The translations under genes and the position numbers were made by a program. Shown here piece after piece: positions 22,315 through 34,429 of a stretch of 64,000 bases of DNA. Below the pieces are notes generated by a model. That model was not told where the DNA came from, ran no database searches, and worked only from the letters and a program-made list of their open reading frames with translations. Location of the stretch: positions 44,215,745 through 44,279,744 of the forward strand of contig JBANSL010000017.1 in NCBI GenBank assembly GCA_037127255.1, given 5' to 3'. The DNA comes from Persicaria tinctoria (taxonomy: Eukaryota; Streptophyta; Magnoliopsida; Caryophyllales; Polygonaceae). Every line of letters begins with the position of its first letter. Position 1 is the stretch's first letter.

Positions 22315-24446
22315 TGTTGTGAGCTGAATTTGCCATATTTTACAGTAACTTTAATATCGTTTTCTGCATACTTTGCATACATTTGGGTTAGCTAGTACAG
22401 AATCTATGTAGTTTATGTTTATTTGCCAAATTATGGAATCTACACCAGTTTCTGTTTAAATTCGCAGAATTCGAGACGTTTTACAGCAACTCTAAGGAAG
22501 GTCAGAAAAGCTCGGAAAACCACCATAGAAGTCCAAGATCAAAGAAACAGCGGAACCAGTCGAATCAAGACAAGAGCCCATGCTACTCGATCTCGAGTAG
22601 ACCTTACTCGATCTAGACGAGCATGTCCGAGCACATGCCTTGTCGACTAGGAGCAATGTCGAGAGCCAGACCAACCCAGCTCCGGAGCCCTACTCGATCT
22701 CGAGGACCACTAGTCGAGATCGACGACACCTCAGCGCCACGCCCGGGGTTGACGAGAAGAAGAGCTGGTCGACAAGCCGAGGACGAGGACGACCAGGCGG
22801 CACTCGCTGCCAGCGACTCGACTCGCTGCAGCGGACCGCTCGCTGCCGCGGAAATCTTCGCTGCCAGCGGGACGCACCAAGCCGACGGAGAAGACAACTC
22901 GCTCCAACGGAAGGGGGCTCTCGCACCTGCGGATCGACGACCTCGCTGCAGCGGAAGAGGCAACTCGCGGAAGCGGAAAGGAAGAACCCAACTCGATGTC
23001 GATGAGCCTTGTTGAGGTCGACGACGCCCATGAGCCTTGTCCGAGCCTTGTCGAGCAGAGTCACCCGAGGAGTCCAGACGACGACGAATCCTAGTCGACA
23101 TCGACGAGCCCTTGTCGAAGTCGAGTAGAACAGCTTCTGGAATCGCGTCGACGTGAGCAGTCCGAGTAGAGTTGGGATTTCTTGGAAGCCGAGAAGACCA
23201 AGATCTATCCGATTTTATCTACATCTATCATGGAAGAGAGTTTTATCCACTTGAGACAATTTAGATATATTTAGATTTAATTTCTTTATTGCTTTTATTT
23301 ATCCTTAAGCATTTTAGATATAGATATAGATATTCTATCCTCGATCAGCAAGGGTTAGAAAGCTATAAATAAAGCCCTAGGGGCTGGTTTTTCAGAATTG
23401 AATTTCAGAGGTAGAGAAGTAGTTCCACAGAGACAGTTTAGGGGTTCTAAGGTTTTTAGGGTTTTGGCTTTCTGCGAAAGTTGATTGGCGGGATTGTAAA
23501 GGCTTTTGAATATAGTTTAATGCAAGTTTCTTTTTATACATCAATGTCTGCGATTGCGATGAGGTGTGAGTAGTCCACCCACTTCTGGGGCTGGGGTGAG
23601 CCCGACGGTGGCCATGTGAGATGATGCAGTAAAGGTCAGATCTTTTTATGCAATTCGTCTTCTATCCCTATGAGCATGATTCTTTTGCGAGAGTTGAAGG
23701 TGATCCTTGTTTGTATTATTGAAGCGAAAGTGATCTTAATGCAACTTGGATTAATTATGTGAAAAGGGTTAGTAACAATTAGGGTTTATGCGAAAGCCTC
23801 TATATGCCTATTTATTAACAATGAAAGTTGTTTGATGGAAAGCATGATCTTTTATGCCTTTATGTGTTACTTAGCATGGTTATCGTTGTGGTGTTGATAC
23901 CCTGGCCTTGGAAGTCTTTTATTATATTGATTTATTTCTGTCAAAAATCTGAGTGTTGGGTTCGAAATTTGCAATTTAAAGTTTCTGTCTTTCTTGTCGA
24001 TACAGAGGAGAGCCTTGTCGATCTCGAGTAGGACCCTAGTCGATATCGAGTAGAACTAGTCTAGGTCGAGTTGAGTTTTCTTCTGTTGTCGTCGATTTTC
24101 AATTTCTGTTTTTTTGACTTACTGTTGTCGAACTCGAGTACCAGCTTGTCGAGATCGAGTAAAGTTGCCGCCTTGCTTTGTTCTTTACTTTCGTTTGCTT
24201 TTCTTTCGTTATTGCTTTTGTTTCTGTTTTGCTTTTTCTTTTCTGCTTTTATTTCTGTCTTTCTGCTGCCTGTCTGTGAGAATCTATTGCTTTCTAAGAA
24301 CTGCTGACGTGCTTCCTCGTGGATTCGATCCTGACAACCTTCTACTACAACGGGAGGAAGTCTTGTATTTATTTGTTGAGACAGGGAAGTCAGTCTGAAC
24401 TTTATTTTATATTTCTTTCATACTTGACCATCCTCCAGCAACAACA
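22315..24446 (+). repeat. 3' LTR of element A, 2132 bp
   Basis: Matches 15354-17486 with about 17 differences including one single-base indel; ends ACAACA and is followed by the right ACTTC duplication. Confidence 0.93.
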
Positions 24447-24451
24447 ACTTC
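24447..24451. other. Target site duplication, right copy (ACTTC)
   Basis: Pairs with 15349-15353. Confidence 0.92.
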
Positions 24452-24919
24452 CTTAACTGGACCATAGAAGAATGTACTGTTTGATGGTATAAGATTGGAA
24501 GCCTTTAGTTGGTCAACTTCGATTTGGATTGCAGGATCCTTGTCGACCGAATCTCAATCAACGCCTGCACCCTTGTCATCATCATTGTCGAACAGACAAA
24601 TGTACTTTTCCAGGGATGGGTCAACCGTAACTCCAGCAACTATACCATCAGCGCCTTCGCCTTCACACTTTGTAGATTGAGGCACTTCAGCTGAAGTTGT
24701 TGGAGTCCCAACCTCATCTCTAAGAACCTTAAATTCGGTGTCAGCAACAACAGGTGGAGACTCCTTACCCACTCCTGGAACCTCAGTACTTACTGATGGC
24801 AAAGACACGGGCACAACTTCACCAGAAGCGGGAGATGATTTCAACATTAACTCCTCGTCATGGAAAGACTGCTGAAGATCAGACACAACATCATTCAAAA
24901 TTTTGTTCACATCTTCAAC

Positions 24920-25290
24920 AACAGCCTTCACAGGTGTGGCCTGGGGTTCACCACCACTGATACGTTCATCATCACCTCTCACAAGAGTGCCATCAGGCTT
25001 GCCAGGAACGTGCTTATCATCAGCCTTCGCAGGTGTGTCCTGAGGCTTACCACCCCTGACATGTTCACCATCAACTATCGCAGACTTACCAGCAATGTGC
25101 TTATCATCAGCCTTCACAGGTGTGCCCTGACACTTACCACCACTGGCGCTTTCATCAACAACTACCGCAGGAGAGCTCGCAGACTTACCAACAATGTGCT
25201 TATCATCAGCCTTCACAGGTGTGTCCTGACACTTAGCACAACTAACACTTTCATCATCAACTTTTTCAAAAGTGTCCTTACCATCAGGCT
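24920..25290 (-). repeat. Coding minisatellite in the linker
   Basis: About four or five diverged units of the form QDTPVKADDKHIVGK with variable spacers lie back to back in the translated linker, alternating with VDESASGGK-like units. Confidence 0.75.
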
Positions 25291-26487
25291 TGACAGGGTT
25301 TGACTGCAACCTCTCAAAAAAAGCCTCATAATTACCAACCCTAACCTCAAGCTCATCATACCTCTTCGCCATCTCACCAAACACTTGAAGGCTCCCATTC
25401 AACTCAAAAATCTTTGTTTCAATTGCATCAACCCTCGCAGACAACAGATGCATAATTTTAGGGACTTCTTCAAGCTTCTCAATCCTCCTATGAATCTCCT
25501 TCACCCAGTCAGGATGAGATGGGAGAGAAGAAGCAAAAGCATCACCATGCGTTTTGGGAGGCAACTCACAAGTTGAATCATCGTTAGCATCCATTTGAGG
25601 AGAAACATCTTCAATATCTTCCACTTTCTCTGATGACACTGCTATTTTGTCAGCTTCATCACTTGAAATGCGAACATCTTTTTTTTCACAAGCAGGAGAT
25701 GTTTGCCCAAGCACAGACTGCCCATCAACAAAATCATGTGCTTCAACAGTCCCCCGGGGTGACCTCAGCACGGAAGGGGTCGGTACATCACCCTCTCCAT
25801 CACTGTCACCAGAAGGTGTCTCGACTCCTTCAACGGTGTCACCGCAATCAATGACATCTGCAAGCTCGGCCAAAACATATAGCCTCGCAGTTTGACAAGC
25901 ATCCAATTTATCGGATTTAGGGGAATGGGTGTCAGCGGCCAAAACATCAACCTTGTCGTCGCAAACAGGAACTTCACCACAAGATTTGGAAAAATGGGTA
26001 TCGGCAGTAAAATCTTCACCCTTGTCATCACCAACACTGACTTCACAATCAGATGGAGAAACTGCACCATGAATATCTACGAGGTCCACTCCATGGGAAC
26101 CCTCAGTATTAACAACAGGAACTGAAGGAATAACAAAAGACCTGTCAACAGTACTATCATATACTGGCCTACCACTACCCACACCACCATTCTTCTTCAC
26201 CTTATACCTTCGCTGATAGACAATATTCAGCGGAACATCATCTTCTAATAGATCACATAAATCACTACCCACCGACATCTCTTGGAAGGTGAAGCAACCA
26301 CATCAACCTCCTTATGCAAATTTGTGTCAGCAGTAACTCTCTTCACGTCCTTAGAAGGAATAACTCTACCACCTGTCCTCACGTCCTTATGCAAATTTGT
26401 GTCAGCAAATTTGTGTCAGCAGTAACTCTCTTCACGTCCTTATGCAAATAAAAATGTTATTTCAGAGAGAAAATATAAAAATATTAC

Positions 26488-28123
26488 CAAATCGTCATGA
26501 AAGAAGTTCTCAGCTTCAGCGTATACTTGGCTATAATCACATTGCCAGTGCAACAAGTATGGATCTCTATCAGGCATCTTAAAATTACAGTCAAAATTAA
26601 CGGAGATAGCTGGGAAAGCTTCTAATATCAAAGCCTGTTACAAAAGAAAACTCGTTATGACACTACAAAACAATATTTAAATAATGCTCACATAAGCATT
26701 AAAGTTGTGCTGACACAGACAAAAAAATGATAACATAAGACATGCAATAACTAAAGCACAATACATGGAATGCAAGGCAATACCCATATATTTGATAAGA
26801 ACCCCTAACCCCATTCCGATTTGCAACAGAAGAACTCTTCAATGACTTCAACAAACGGGTGTATGACTCTCTACCCCAAGGATATAGTTCAAACTCCTTC
26901 TCATTGCACGTAAGAGATAAGAATTGTGCACTAACAACTTCTGACCTCCTATAAACAATTAACCTCTCAATCAGCAACAACTTTGCCATAATCAACTTCT
27001 TCTTAGACATCTTTTTCTCAGATATGAAACGATCAAGTAACTCCTCATGAGTCATTTTCTTCTGCCCAAAAAATTTAAATATTGACACTTTCCTTGGGAT
27101 ATTACAAACACGGTCTTCACAAGAAAGGCCTGTAATAACATGAAACTCAGCAATTGAAAAACGTGCAAGATGTCCACCAACTCTAAACCACAACTCATTC
27201 TCTTTTTGTGTTTGTACTTGACGGAGCACCATTTGATGCATAAGCTGAAAATTCGTAACCATTTTGGTGCCTTGCGTCAGCACCCATCCAACGCAACTTT
27301 TTTCAAGAGTATTGTAGTGAGAAAGACACAAATGCTCCTTGATCAGATCACAGACAGAAGGATATGAATATATGTTGGATCTACAACGAAATCGCTAAGA
27401 AACAGGAATGCAATATTCCAAACCCTGATCAATAACATACAATTAAGCACAAAAACAACCATCAGATTAAGAAAAAACTACAACTTGCTCATCAAACTAA
27501 AAAATAACTTACATCAGAACCAGGATAAGAGGTGGATGAATCAGAAGATTGAGTTCCTGCAAGAAACAACATACAGAACAATGTAAATATACTGTAACAG
27601 AATATGTCATGACACAAACAACCATAAACAATAACAATAAAATGTTACAAAGACATAGTAAAATAACATAAACATCACAAAACACAACACAAAATACCAA
27701 ATCCAAACACAGACATTGTTGGAACTACAATAAACTAACACAAAAACAGACAGTGTCAGCCACATACACATGAACATAGCAGCAGATAAGTACAGTATCA
27801 TCAACACAAACAATCGAAAGCATGGAAAATAGATTCGCATACACGAAGAACACTAAAAAGGCACTTACAAAGTGCCAGACCGCAAAATTGACGAAGAGAA
27901 ACAGTTCAAATCAACGAATTTACATATGCAACTTCCATAAACTACGGAAACTACTAAAAAACGCACATAAGTATGCATATAAAGCATCGATTTAACCATA
28001 GATTGTCAATATTATAATGAACAAACAATAAAATCAACATAAACAAACTTTACCCAAAACCCTAGCACGACAAATTTTACAAAAATCCCCCAAATTTATA
28101 CCTGAGCTGTTGGATGAGATCAT
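26488..28123 (-). pseudogene. DUF1985/Ulp1-like gene, N-terminal exons 1-4
   Basis: Exon 1 (28123-28102, from the ATG), exon 2 (27556-27513), exon 3 (27394-26765) and exon 4 (26634-26488) join in frame with GT/AG introns. Exon 3 holds the DUF1985 domain: RFRCRSNIY, CVGWVL, LWFRVGGHLARFSIAEF, HVITGLSC and, split over the exon 3/4 junction, YGYCLAFH plus ALILEAFP, which lines up with the family pattern of a Gly-Tyr/Phe, Leu-Ala and Glu-Ala-Phe/Ile-Pro segment. DUF1985 is the N-terminal domain of plant Ulp1-like proteins spread by MULE elements; its biochemical role is unknown. These four exons show no lesion, which argues that the gene was coding until recently. Confidence 0.85.
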
Positions 28124-28347
28124 TGAAGTAAACGATGCAAACTCCGAACTTTACCGAAGCAAGGAAGAACAATCGAGCGAATCAAGCCAGAAAAAGCACC
28201 AAGACGGAAAACGAACAACGAACCAAGCCAGGGAACGCAAGATGAAAAACTTCGAGCAAAGAGAGAGTTGGAAAGAGGAGGAAATCGATTTTCTCGGAAA
28301 CAGTAAAAACTGTCCGTACAAAGCGAAATTAGGTATATATAGGGGCC

Positions 28348-28586
28348 ATTTGGCAAAATTGTCCAAATACGCGACCATTTTGCAAAAACGTCCAAATAAA
28401 GTGCCTATTTTGCAAATTTTTTCTTATTAAAATGTAATATATAGAATAAACTAGGAGCAGTTTGTGAAATATCCATAAAAATTGACTAAATTAGAGGGGT
28501 ATCATGTATTTGAAAATTTTGCAAAACTATGCATGTTATTTGGACGTTTTTGCAAAATGGTCGCGTATTTGGACAATTTTGCAAAT
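28348..28586. repeat. Foldback: 51-52 bp near-perfect inverted repeat
   Basis: Left arm 28348-28399 is the reverse complement of right arm 28536-28586 with a single-base indel; similarity continues weakly inward, leaving a loop of about 90-135 bp. It lies about 225 bp upstream of the minus-strand Ulp1-like ATG and just before the plus-strand chimeric fragments. It may be a MITE-like foldback, two abutting terminal repeats, or a hairpin source of small RNA. Confidence 0.88.
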
Positions 28587-28589
28587 CAG

Positions 28590-29931
28590 AACTCTCAAGG
28601 CGATCGTTTCTCCCGATGCCTCATCCTCCTGTTCCCAATCCCGACCTTTGCTCTCTCTTGCCGTCGTTGCCTCATCCTCCAGTTCTCAATCCCCCTCCTG
28701 TTCAGCCAGCTTCCGGCGGAGTCGCTGAGGAGCTCTCCTTACATGGCTTCCTGTCCTGTCCACCCGATCTGGCGATCTCCCTCTCAGATTCACATGCCGG
28801 AGATGTTGCTGCTGCAGGCGAAGGAGCCAGATCTGCAGACGGATGAGCCAATTTTTCCGCATCTGAATTTGTTTCTGGATTGTGTAAGTTTAGTACTTTA
28901 CCTAGGTTTTGTTGATGGCAATTTTGCCGCATCTCTCTTTGCATTCTCAATTGCTTGTTATGGGTTCTGTCTTTCTAGTTGAATTAGCCAATAAGCGTAC
29001 TCTGGTGATTCCATTTCTAATAGTGAATGGCATTTCGAGGATGGAGATTTTAGGAGTCTTAATTTCATTGAGGTTTGGGGCAGTCTAAGCTTTTTGTTAT
29101 GTCCAATTATACTGATGATTTTAGCTGGAGCACCGAGAATCTTAGGGTTCATAATACTGTTTCCATCCGTTCAACTGTTTGTATTGATATATTGAGCTTG
29201 TTTTGGATTTGTTTTTGCTAAATTGAATGAACTTTGATTTGTTAGGGTTTGATCATGAGTATTTGATATCTAAATGGATGGATGGATTCCAAATTTTGTG
29301 AATTTGGAGGTTGATTACTTGATTGTTTGAATTTCCATGATTCATGAGAATGATGCAATTTATGCCTTATTACAATTCTATACTGAATTTGAATTGGTTT
29401 TTTCCCTTTCCTGTTATATACTAAACTCCTAACCTCTTTGGGAAAAACCTCCTATGTTTTAGCACTTGATTTTGAGTGAGTTTGTTATTACAAATTGAAT
29501 CACTGGTGTGTCAACATTCATTTTTTCCCTGTACGTCAGCAGGGTTACAAGGACGCCGATGTTGTCAGCTTTCAATTTTTTTGCACTTTTATGATTCTCA
29601 TATACTAGTGTTTCTCTATTATTCTTAGCCTTTACACTAGTGTTTCCCATTCTTTTTACTCTCGATGCATCTTTGGTTGCTCTTGTGGTTTATAGGCTGC
29701 TACTCAATTACATTTCCCGTCATCGTAATTCCTTTAGTAATGCATCTTTCTATATGTTTTCCGAGGGAAGTCAACCTGGTGTTCTGAAAAGATTTTGTTT
29801 TGCAGCCGGTAAGAATTTATTTTGTCTTTCATATCAAGCTGTTGGTTTGGGCAGTTTGTGCATTTTGTTTAGTGCGTATTTCTTTGAAATTGCTGACATC
29901 TTCAATGCTGACATCTACCTGAACAATATAG
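28590..29931 (+). other. Transcript-like sequence of unknown origin
   Basis: Pyrimidine-rich, GC-richer sequence at 28590-28890 ends at a clean GTAAGT donor (about 28888) and looks like a first exon, with an open frame ending near PHLNLFLDC. AT-rich intron-like sequence follows. I cannot assign it to a family; no convincing second exon was found before 29932. Confidence 0.35.
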
Positions 29932-30000
29932 GTGGTCCGTGGTCCTATTCCAGATACATTGGGCAAGCTCTCAAAACTGTGCTTCTTGTACGCAAACCCT
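29932..30000 (+). pseudogene. LRR fragment, SERK-like
   Basis: After an AG acceptor the frame reads GPIPDTLGKLSKLCFL, which closely resembles the fourth-repeat region of SERK-type leucine-rich-repeat receptor kinases. Only about 20 residues are present, and no other LRR or kinase exon is found nearby. It is read in the same direction as the following fragments. Confidence 0.5.
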
Positions 30001-30786
30001 CTGTTCTCCTTTTAGTCTAATTTGATGCATCTGTTTTTGGGTCTCTACCTATGATGCTTTACTTATTCTTTATCTAACTTTTTCTCCATCATATTGTGAT
30101 CAATGTTTTGTTACACACCCACATATGTGCCTATTTTTTACACATCATATAGTGTTTATGTGTTTTAAGCTTATACATTTCTGGGTGACATATATAAGTT
30201 GGTGATTTAGGTAAATAAATTAAAATATGCGTCATAGTATACACTGTTTACGGAGAGTTCTTAAATTCCATTGTTCATGTTATTTGTTCTTTTATCATGA
30301 AAACTTGTTTATCTTAAGATGCATAGGTTTTCCCTTGTTGTGAGGCTTTGCTTGATTGTTAAATATCTTCTTTTGCTATGTGCTTAGTCTGTCATTATAG
30401 ACTTCCAGTTGGTTGTTACGTGATTGGGTTGGACTTGCATATCCCTCTTGGTACGGAATGCTGATGATATGGATTTACTTGTGAACTATAGATAATAAAA
30501 TCAACACTTTGTAAGATAGGCAAGAAATTAAGAAGGGAAACTGAACATGATGACCTTATAATTAGTTATTTGGACATGTTACCTGTAATTCTTCATGTAG
30601 GTTCCTGTCTGATCCTCAAGTGCCTAATTGGATGAGTATCAAAAGGTTAAGCTTTCAGTTGAATGTCTAGATTCAGCTGAGAATTACATGGATCGAGACT
30701 TCTTACGAGTATTTTTTTAATTGCTGACTATTTTTTTATACCTAAAGCCAGCATAAGCATGGCATCTGATTAATGATTGAAAGCAG

Positions 30787-31654
30787 GAAGCTCGAAAGCG
30801 TTTTGACAAGGCTAGCATCACATATGAGCAGGTTAGTTCTCCATTTAGTGCATCTTACGCTTTTTTATTGCCCCAATCTTTGTTTTATGCTTCTTTTGGG
30901 TCTTTCCTTGAATTACAATTTGTAAAATTTCTTGTTTGATAAAATATTAAAGTAATAAATTACAACATTATTTTTAGGTTTGTTTTGCCTTGCAATAAAA
31001 TATGCATATGATTCTTGTCTTTCTACTTGGAGCTCAGGTTTTGATGATATAGCGTGCTGCCATTCTAGACTAAGTTGCACCTGATGAACATGTCTTTGTA
31101 GATTTTTTATCATATAGCACTCAATATGTCTCATAATTCCTGAGATTTATGATTGTCATTTCAGGATCCATCTTATATTTTGCATTATCAGGCTTCAGTC
31201 CCTTTTGTAGGAAATTTACGTAACTATGAGACATTGTATTTGAAAACATTCTACTGACTTGCCTGATCAGCACACACTTGCTCTAATGTAGGCATGGGAG
31301 CGATTTTTATCCTTGAAGAAAAATGCAAAGAGGGACATGGCTGCAATCATTGAAGAGGTGCACATTTTTTTTGCAATGTTTCTTTCAAAAAGCTAAGGTT
31401 GTAAACTAATCTGGTAAATTGACTACTTCAGGAACTCCCTACTGCAAGATCTTTGTACGAGGAAACACGATTCAATTTGGTAATTTTTTTCGGCAAGCTT
31501 AATCCTTTTTCTGCTTGGAAATCTTTAAAAGCACCTAATTCAAGATTTTAGGAATGCATATCACCACAATTTCTACTATTGTGGCTAAGAAACGGTCTGA
31601 ATTTCTCAAAGCTGTTATAAGATGATAGATGCCCATCACCATTACTTCAAACAG
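30787..31654 (+). pseudogene. ARF-GAP (AGD type) BAR-domain exons
   Basis: Four exon-like blocks with GT/AG borders: 30787-30831 (EARKRFDKASITYEQ), 31292-31357 (AWERFLSLKKNAKRDM), 31432-31479 (ELPTARSLYEETRFNL) and about 31552-31654 (AKKRSEFLKAV, later a frame-shifted DAHHHYFKQ). In this order they match the BAR domain of plant AGD1-4/VAN3-type ARF GTPase-activating proteins, which bend membranes in vesicle traffic. The last block has stops and a shift. The PH, ArfGAP and ankyrin parts are absent, so this is a duplicated or captured genomic fragment with its introns. Confidence 0.8.
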
Positions 31655-31799
31655 GTTTTTGTTTGTTTATACTTATGTGTGTGTGGAGATTCTTATTTGC
31701 TTTAACATCTGAGCAACTTGGTTTTCTCTTCAGGGATATGACCTCGGAGCGTTGGCAAGTGGAAGCTGCAGACGAATGCCAGTTCAGGCGGTCTCTAAA

Positions 31800-32870
31800 A
31801 GAGAGGCCTCATAGTGTATCAATCTTGGAATTTGGTGTTGTCGGGGATGGGAAGACATTAAACACGGTTGCTTTCCAGAATGCTATTTTTTATCTTAAAT
31901 CCTTTGCTGATAAGGGTGGTGCACAACTATATGTTCCGCCTGGTAGGTGGCTTACTGGTTGCTTACGTCTCACGAGTCACCTTACCCTATTTCTGGAAAA
32001 ACGCTATCATCCTTGGCACTCAGGTTCTTCTCATACTTGATATATAATCCCACATTTTCTCTAGAGTAAAATTGAACCGTACTTGCTTAAACCTCATTAG
32101 AATTCAACTAGTCATCTTAGTTACTAGAACGTCCCACCTAATGCTCATATGGTATGGCCATATGGTAAGGGCATTCAGGATGTTGTCATTTATGAAAATG
32201 CTTTTAGTGGAAATTAAGGTATGCTCTGCATTTGTTAAACCAACATATTTAGTTAAATTCATTGGAAACTTGGATTAGATAAACATGAATCTTGGAATGT
32301 AATGCAGTTTTTGGGTTTTATTTATTTGAGCAGAGATCTCTATATGCTACTGATACACATCTTATGATGAAAGACATTTAAGCTTTCCATTGATTGACAG
32401 TTGAGAGCTGTTTAAGCTAAATTGCTGTGAATATATTCAGGATTATAGCCGCTGGCCAGTAGTTGAGCCCCTTCCTTCGTATGGTCGAGGTATTGATCTA
32501 CAGGGAAGGAGATATACCAGCTTAAAGTGTCGAGGTATTAATTACAGGAAGCCGTTTGAAGGATGTTGTAATAACTGGTATAACAACAATCTGCTCCAAG
32601 TGTCGAATTTGTCATAACAAGCTACTTCTTGTGACCATTATTCTTACATTTTTTTGGTTTCTTTTATCGACGCAGGTAATAATGGAGCCATCAATGGTCA
32701 AGGCTCGGTATGGTGGGAGCAGTATACATCTGGTTCTTTAAAATACAGTCGACCACATCTTTTAGAATTCATGGACTCGAATGATGTTGTTGGTTCGAAT
32801 ATAACTCTCTCAAATCCCCCAGCTTGGAGCATCTATCCCGTATATTGCAACCTTCTATACTTATGTATGT
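31800..32870 (+). pseudogene. GH28 polygalacturonase-like, N-terminal half
   Basis: Exon-like blocks encode RPHSVSILEFGVVGDGKTLN, QLYVPPGRWLTG, TSHLTLFLEK (31800-32015, then out of frame), DYSRWPVVEPLPSYGRG (from 32441) and NGAINGQGSVWWEQ, YSRPHLLEF up to YPVYCN (32675-32850). These match the N-terminal half of plant GH28 pectin-degrading enzymes. The catalytic part with the NTD, DD, GHG and RIK motifs is missing. Frames are broken between blocks, and part of the last block is duplicated (about 32824-32899). It follows the BAR fragment directly in the same orientation, so the two unrelated genes are fused at about 31655-31800. Confidence 0.85.
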
Positions 32871-33169
32871 GTGGAGCATCTATCCCGTATATTACAAGTA
32901 TTATCTCGGAGCATCTTTTTTCATAATGCTTTTATTCACTTTTGATCCCAGTTGATGGATGAAGTTCTCATTCTGATATTGCCTTGAAGGTTTAAACTCC
33001 CTCTCAAGATGTCGAAATCTTACAAAGCTTAAAGCTAGGAATTTGCCATGATGCAACTCGTGAAGGGCTTGTCCAAGCTGACTTTTATATTTTAATTTGA
33101 AAATTTTTTATATTTTGTTGTCTCATCAGTATTTTCTTTCACCTTACATCAGTATTTTTTGCATCTTAT

Positions 33170-34400
33170 AAATTGATGTTGTGCAAATTGTAAAAATATG
33201 ATATGCAAATATAAATTGATGATAAGCAAATATAAGATTAAAATATGCATAAATTAATTTAAGTTGTGCAAATATAAGATTTTGATATCTAATACTTAGA
33301 TTTTAATTTTTAATAAATAAAAATAAGATGGGAAAATACAAATTGATGTTGTGCAAATGTATGATTATAATATGAAAATATAAATTGATGTTTAGCAAAT
33401 TTAAAAGTATGATATGCAATTATGAATTGATGATATGCAAATATAAGATTAAAATATGCATAAATTAATTCACGTTGTACATATATAAGATTATTTATAT
33501 CTTATACTTAGATTTTAATTTTTAATAAATAAAAATAAGATGGGAAAATACAAATTGATGTTGTGCAAATGTATGATTATAATATGAAAATATAAATTGA
33601 TGTTTAGCAAATTTAAAAGTATGATATGCAATTATGAATTGATGATATGCAAATATAAGATTAAAATATGCATAAATTAATTCACGTTGTACATATATAA
33701 GATTATTTATATCTTATACTTAGATTTTAATTTTTAATAAATAAAAATAAGATGGGAAAATACAAATTGATGTTGTGCAAGTGTATGATTATAATATGCA
33801 AATATAAATTGATGTTTTGCAAATTTAAAAGTATGATATGCAATTATGAATTGATGATATGCAAATATAAGATTAAAATATGCATAAATTAATTCACGTT
33901 GTACATATATAAGATTATTGATATCTAATACTTCGATTTTAATTTTTAGTAAATAAAAATAAGTTGGGGAAATACAAATTGATGTTGTGAAAATGTATGA
34001 TTATAATATGCAAATATAAATTGATGTTGTGCAAATGTATGATTATAATATGCAAATAAAAATTGATGTTGTGCAAATGTAAAAGTATGATATGCAATTA
34101 TAAATTGATGATATGCAAATATAAGATTAAAATATGCATAAATTAATTCATGTTGTACATATATAAGATTATTGATATCTAATACATAGATTTTAATTTT
34201 TAGTAAATAAAAATAAGTTGGGGAAATACAAATTGATGTTGTGAAAATGTATGATTATAATATGCAAATATAAATTGTTGTTATAATATGCAATTATAAA
34301 TTGATGATATGCAAATATAATATTAAAATATGCAAATATAAATTGATGATATGCAAATGTAAAAGTATAATATGCAATTATAAATTACTTTTGTCACCTT
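33170..34400 (+). repeat. 212-bp tandem repeats (family A)
   Basis: The CACGTTGTAC phrase recurs at 33471, 33683 and 33895 (period 212), with a further copy at 34149 and a diverged one near 33253. Units are about 80% AT and contain GATGTTGTGCAAAT and GATATGCAAATATAAGATT. Confidence 0.85.
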
Positions 34401-34429
34401 CCTGTGTTGCAGATCCCTCTCTCCTAAAA

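Larger units (their letters stand above)
15354..24446 (+). mobile_element. Athila-type Ty3 LTR retrotransposon A, gag-protease only
   Basis: A complete 9093-bp element: LTRs 15354-17486 and 22315-24446, tRNA-Asp primer site, gag, protease, a purine tract and a perfect 5-bp duplication. The Asp-tRNA primer site, the DLGGS form of the protease active site and a GAGGACACTGTA plus G-rich phrase in the 3' region are typical of the Athila lineage. Reverse transcriptase, RNase H and the integrase core are absent; only a GPF-like integrase tail remains. It must therefore be mobilised in trans. I count about 17 differences between the LTRs over 2.13 kb (0.8%), the youngest insertion in the window. It splits exon 5 of the minus-strand Ulp1-like gene. 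Confidence 0.92.
24447..26438 (-). pseudogene. DUF1985/Ulp1-like gene, exon 5 (disordered linker)
   Basis: This is the long central exon of the minus-strand gene. A 574-codon open frame (26278-24554) encodes a Ser/Asp/Val/Lys-rich linker without globular motifs, the usual spacer between DUF1985 and the C48 domain. Positions about 25290-24920 contain a protein repeat. An in-frame TGA at 24554-24556 interrupts it; the same frame then continues to the retrotransposon edge and, on the other side, from 15353 to 15256. At the 5' end (26438-26279) at least two small indels shift the frame. One is a 14-bp direct duplication (copies of TGACACAAATTTGC), next to a duplicated segment of about 40 bp (26310-26352 and 26392-26445). 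So the gene carries local lesions as well as the insertion. Confidence 0.8.

Noticed and set aside
28120..28430. ORFs of 75-106 codons on both strands upstream of the minus-strand Ulp1-like gene
   Set aside because: Cover its presumed leader and one foldback arm; no family resemblance.
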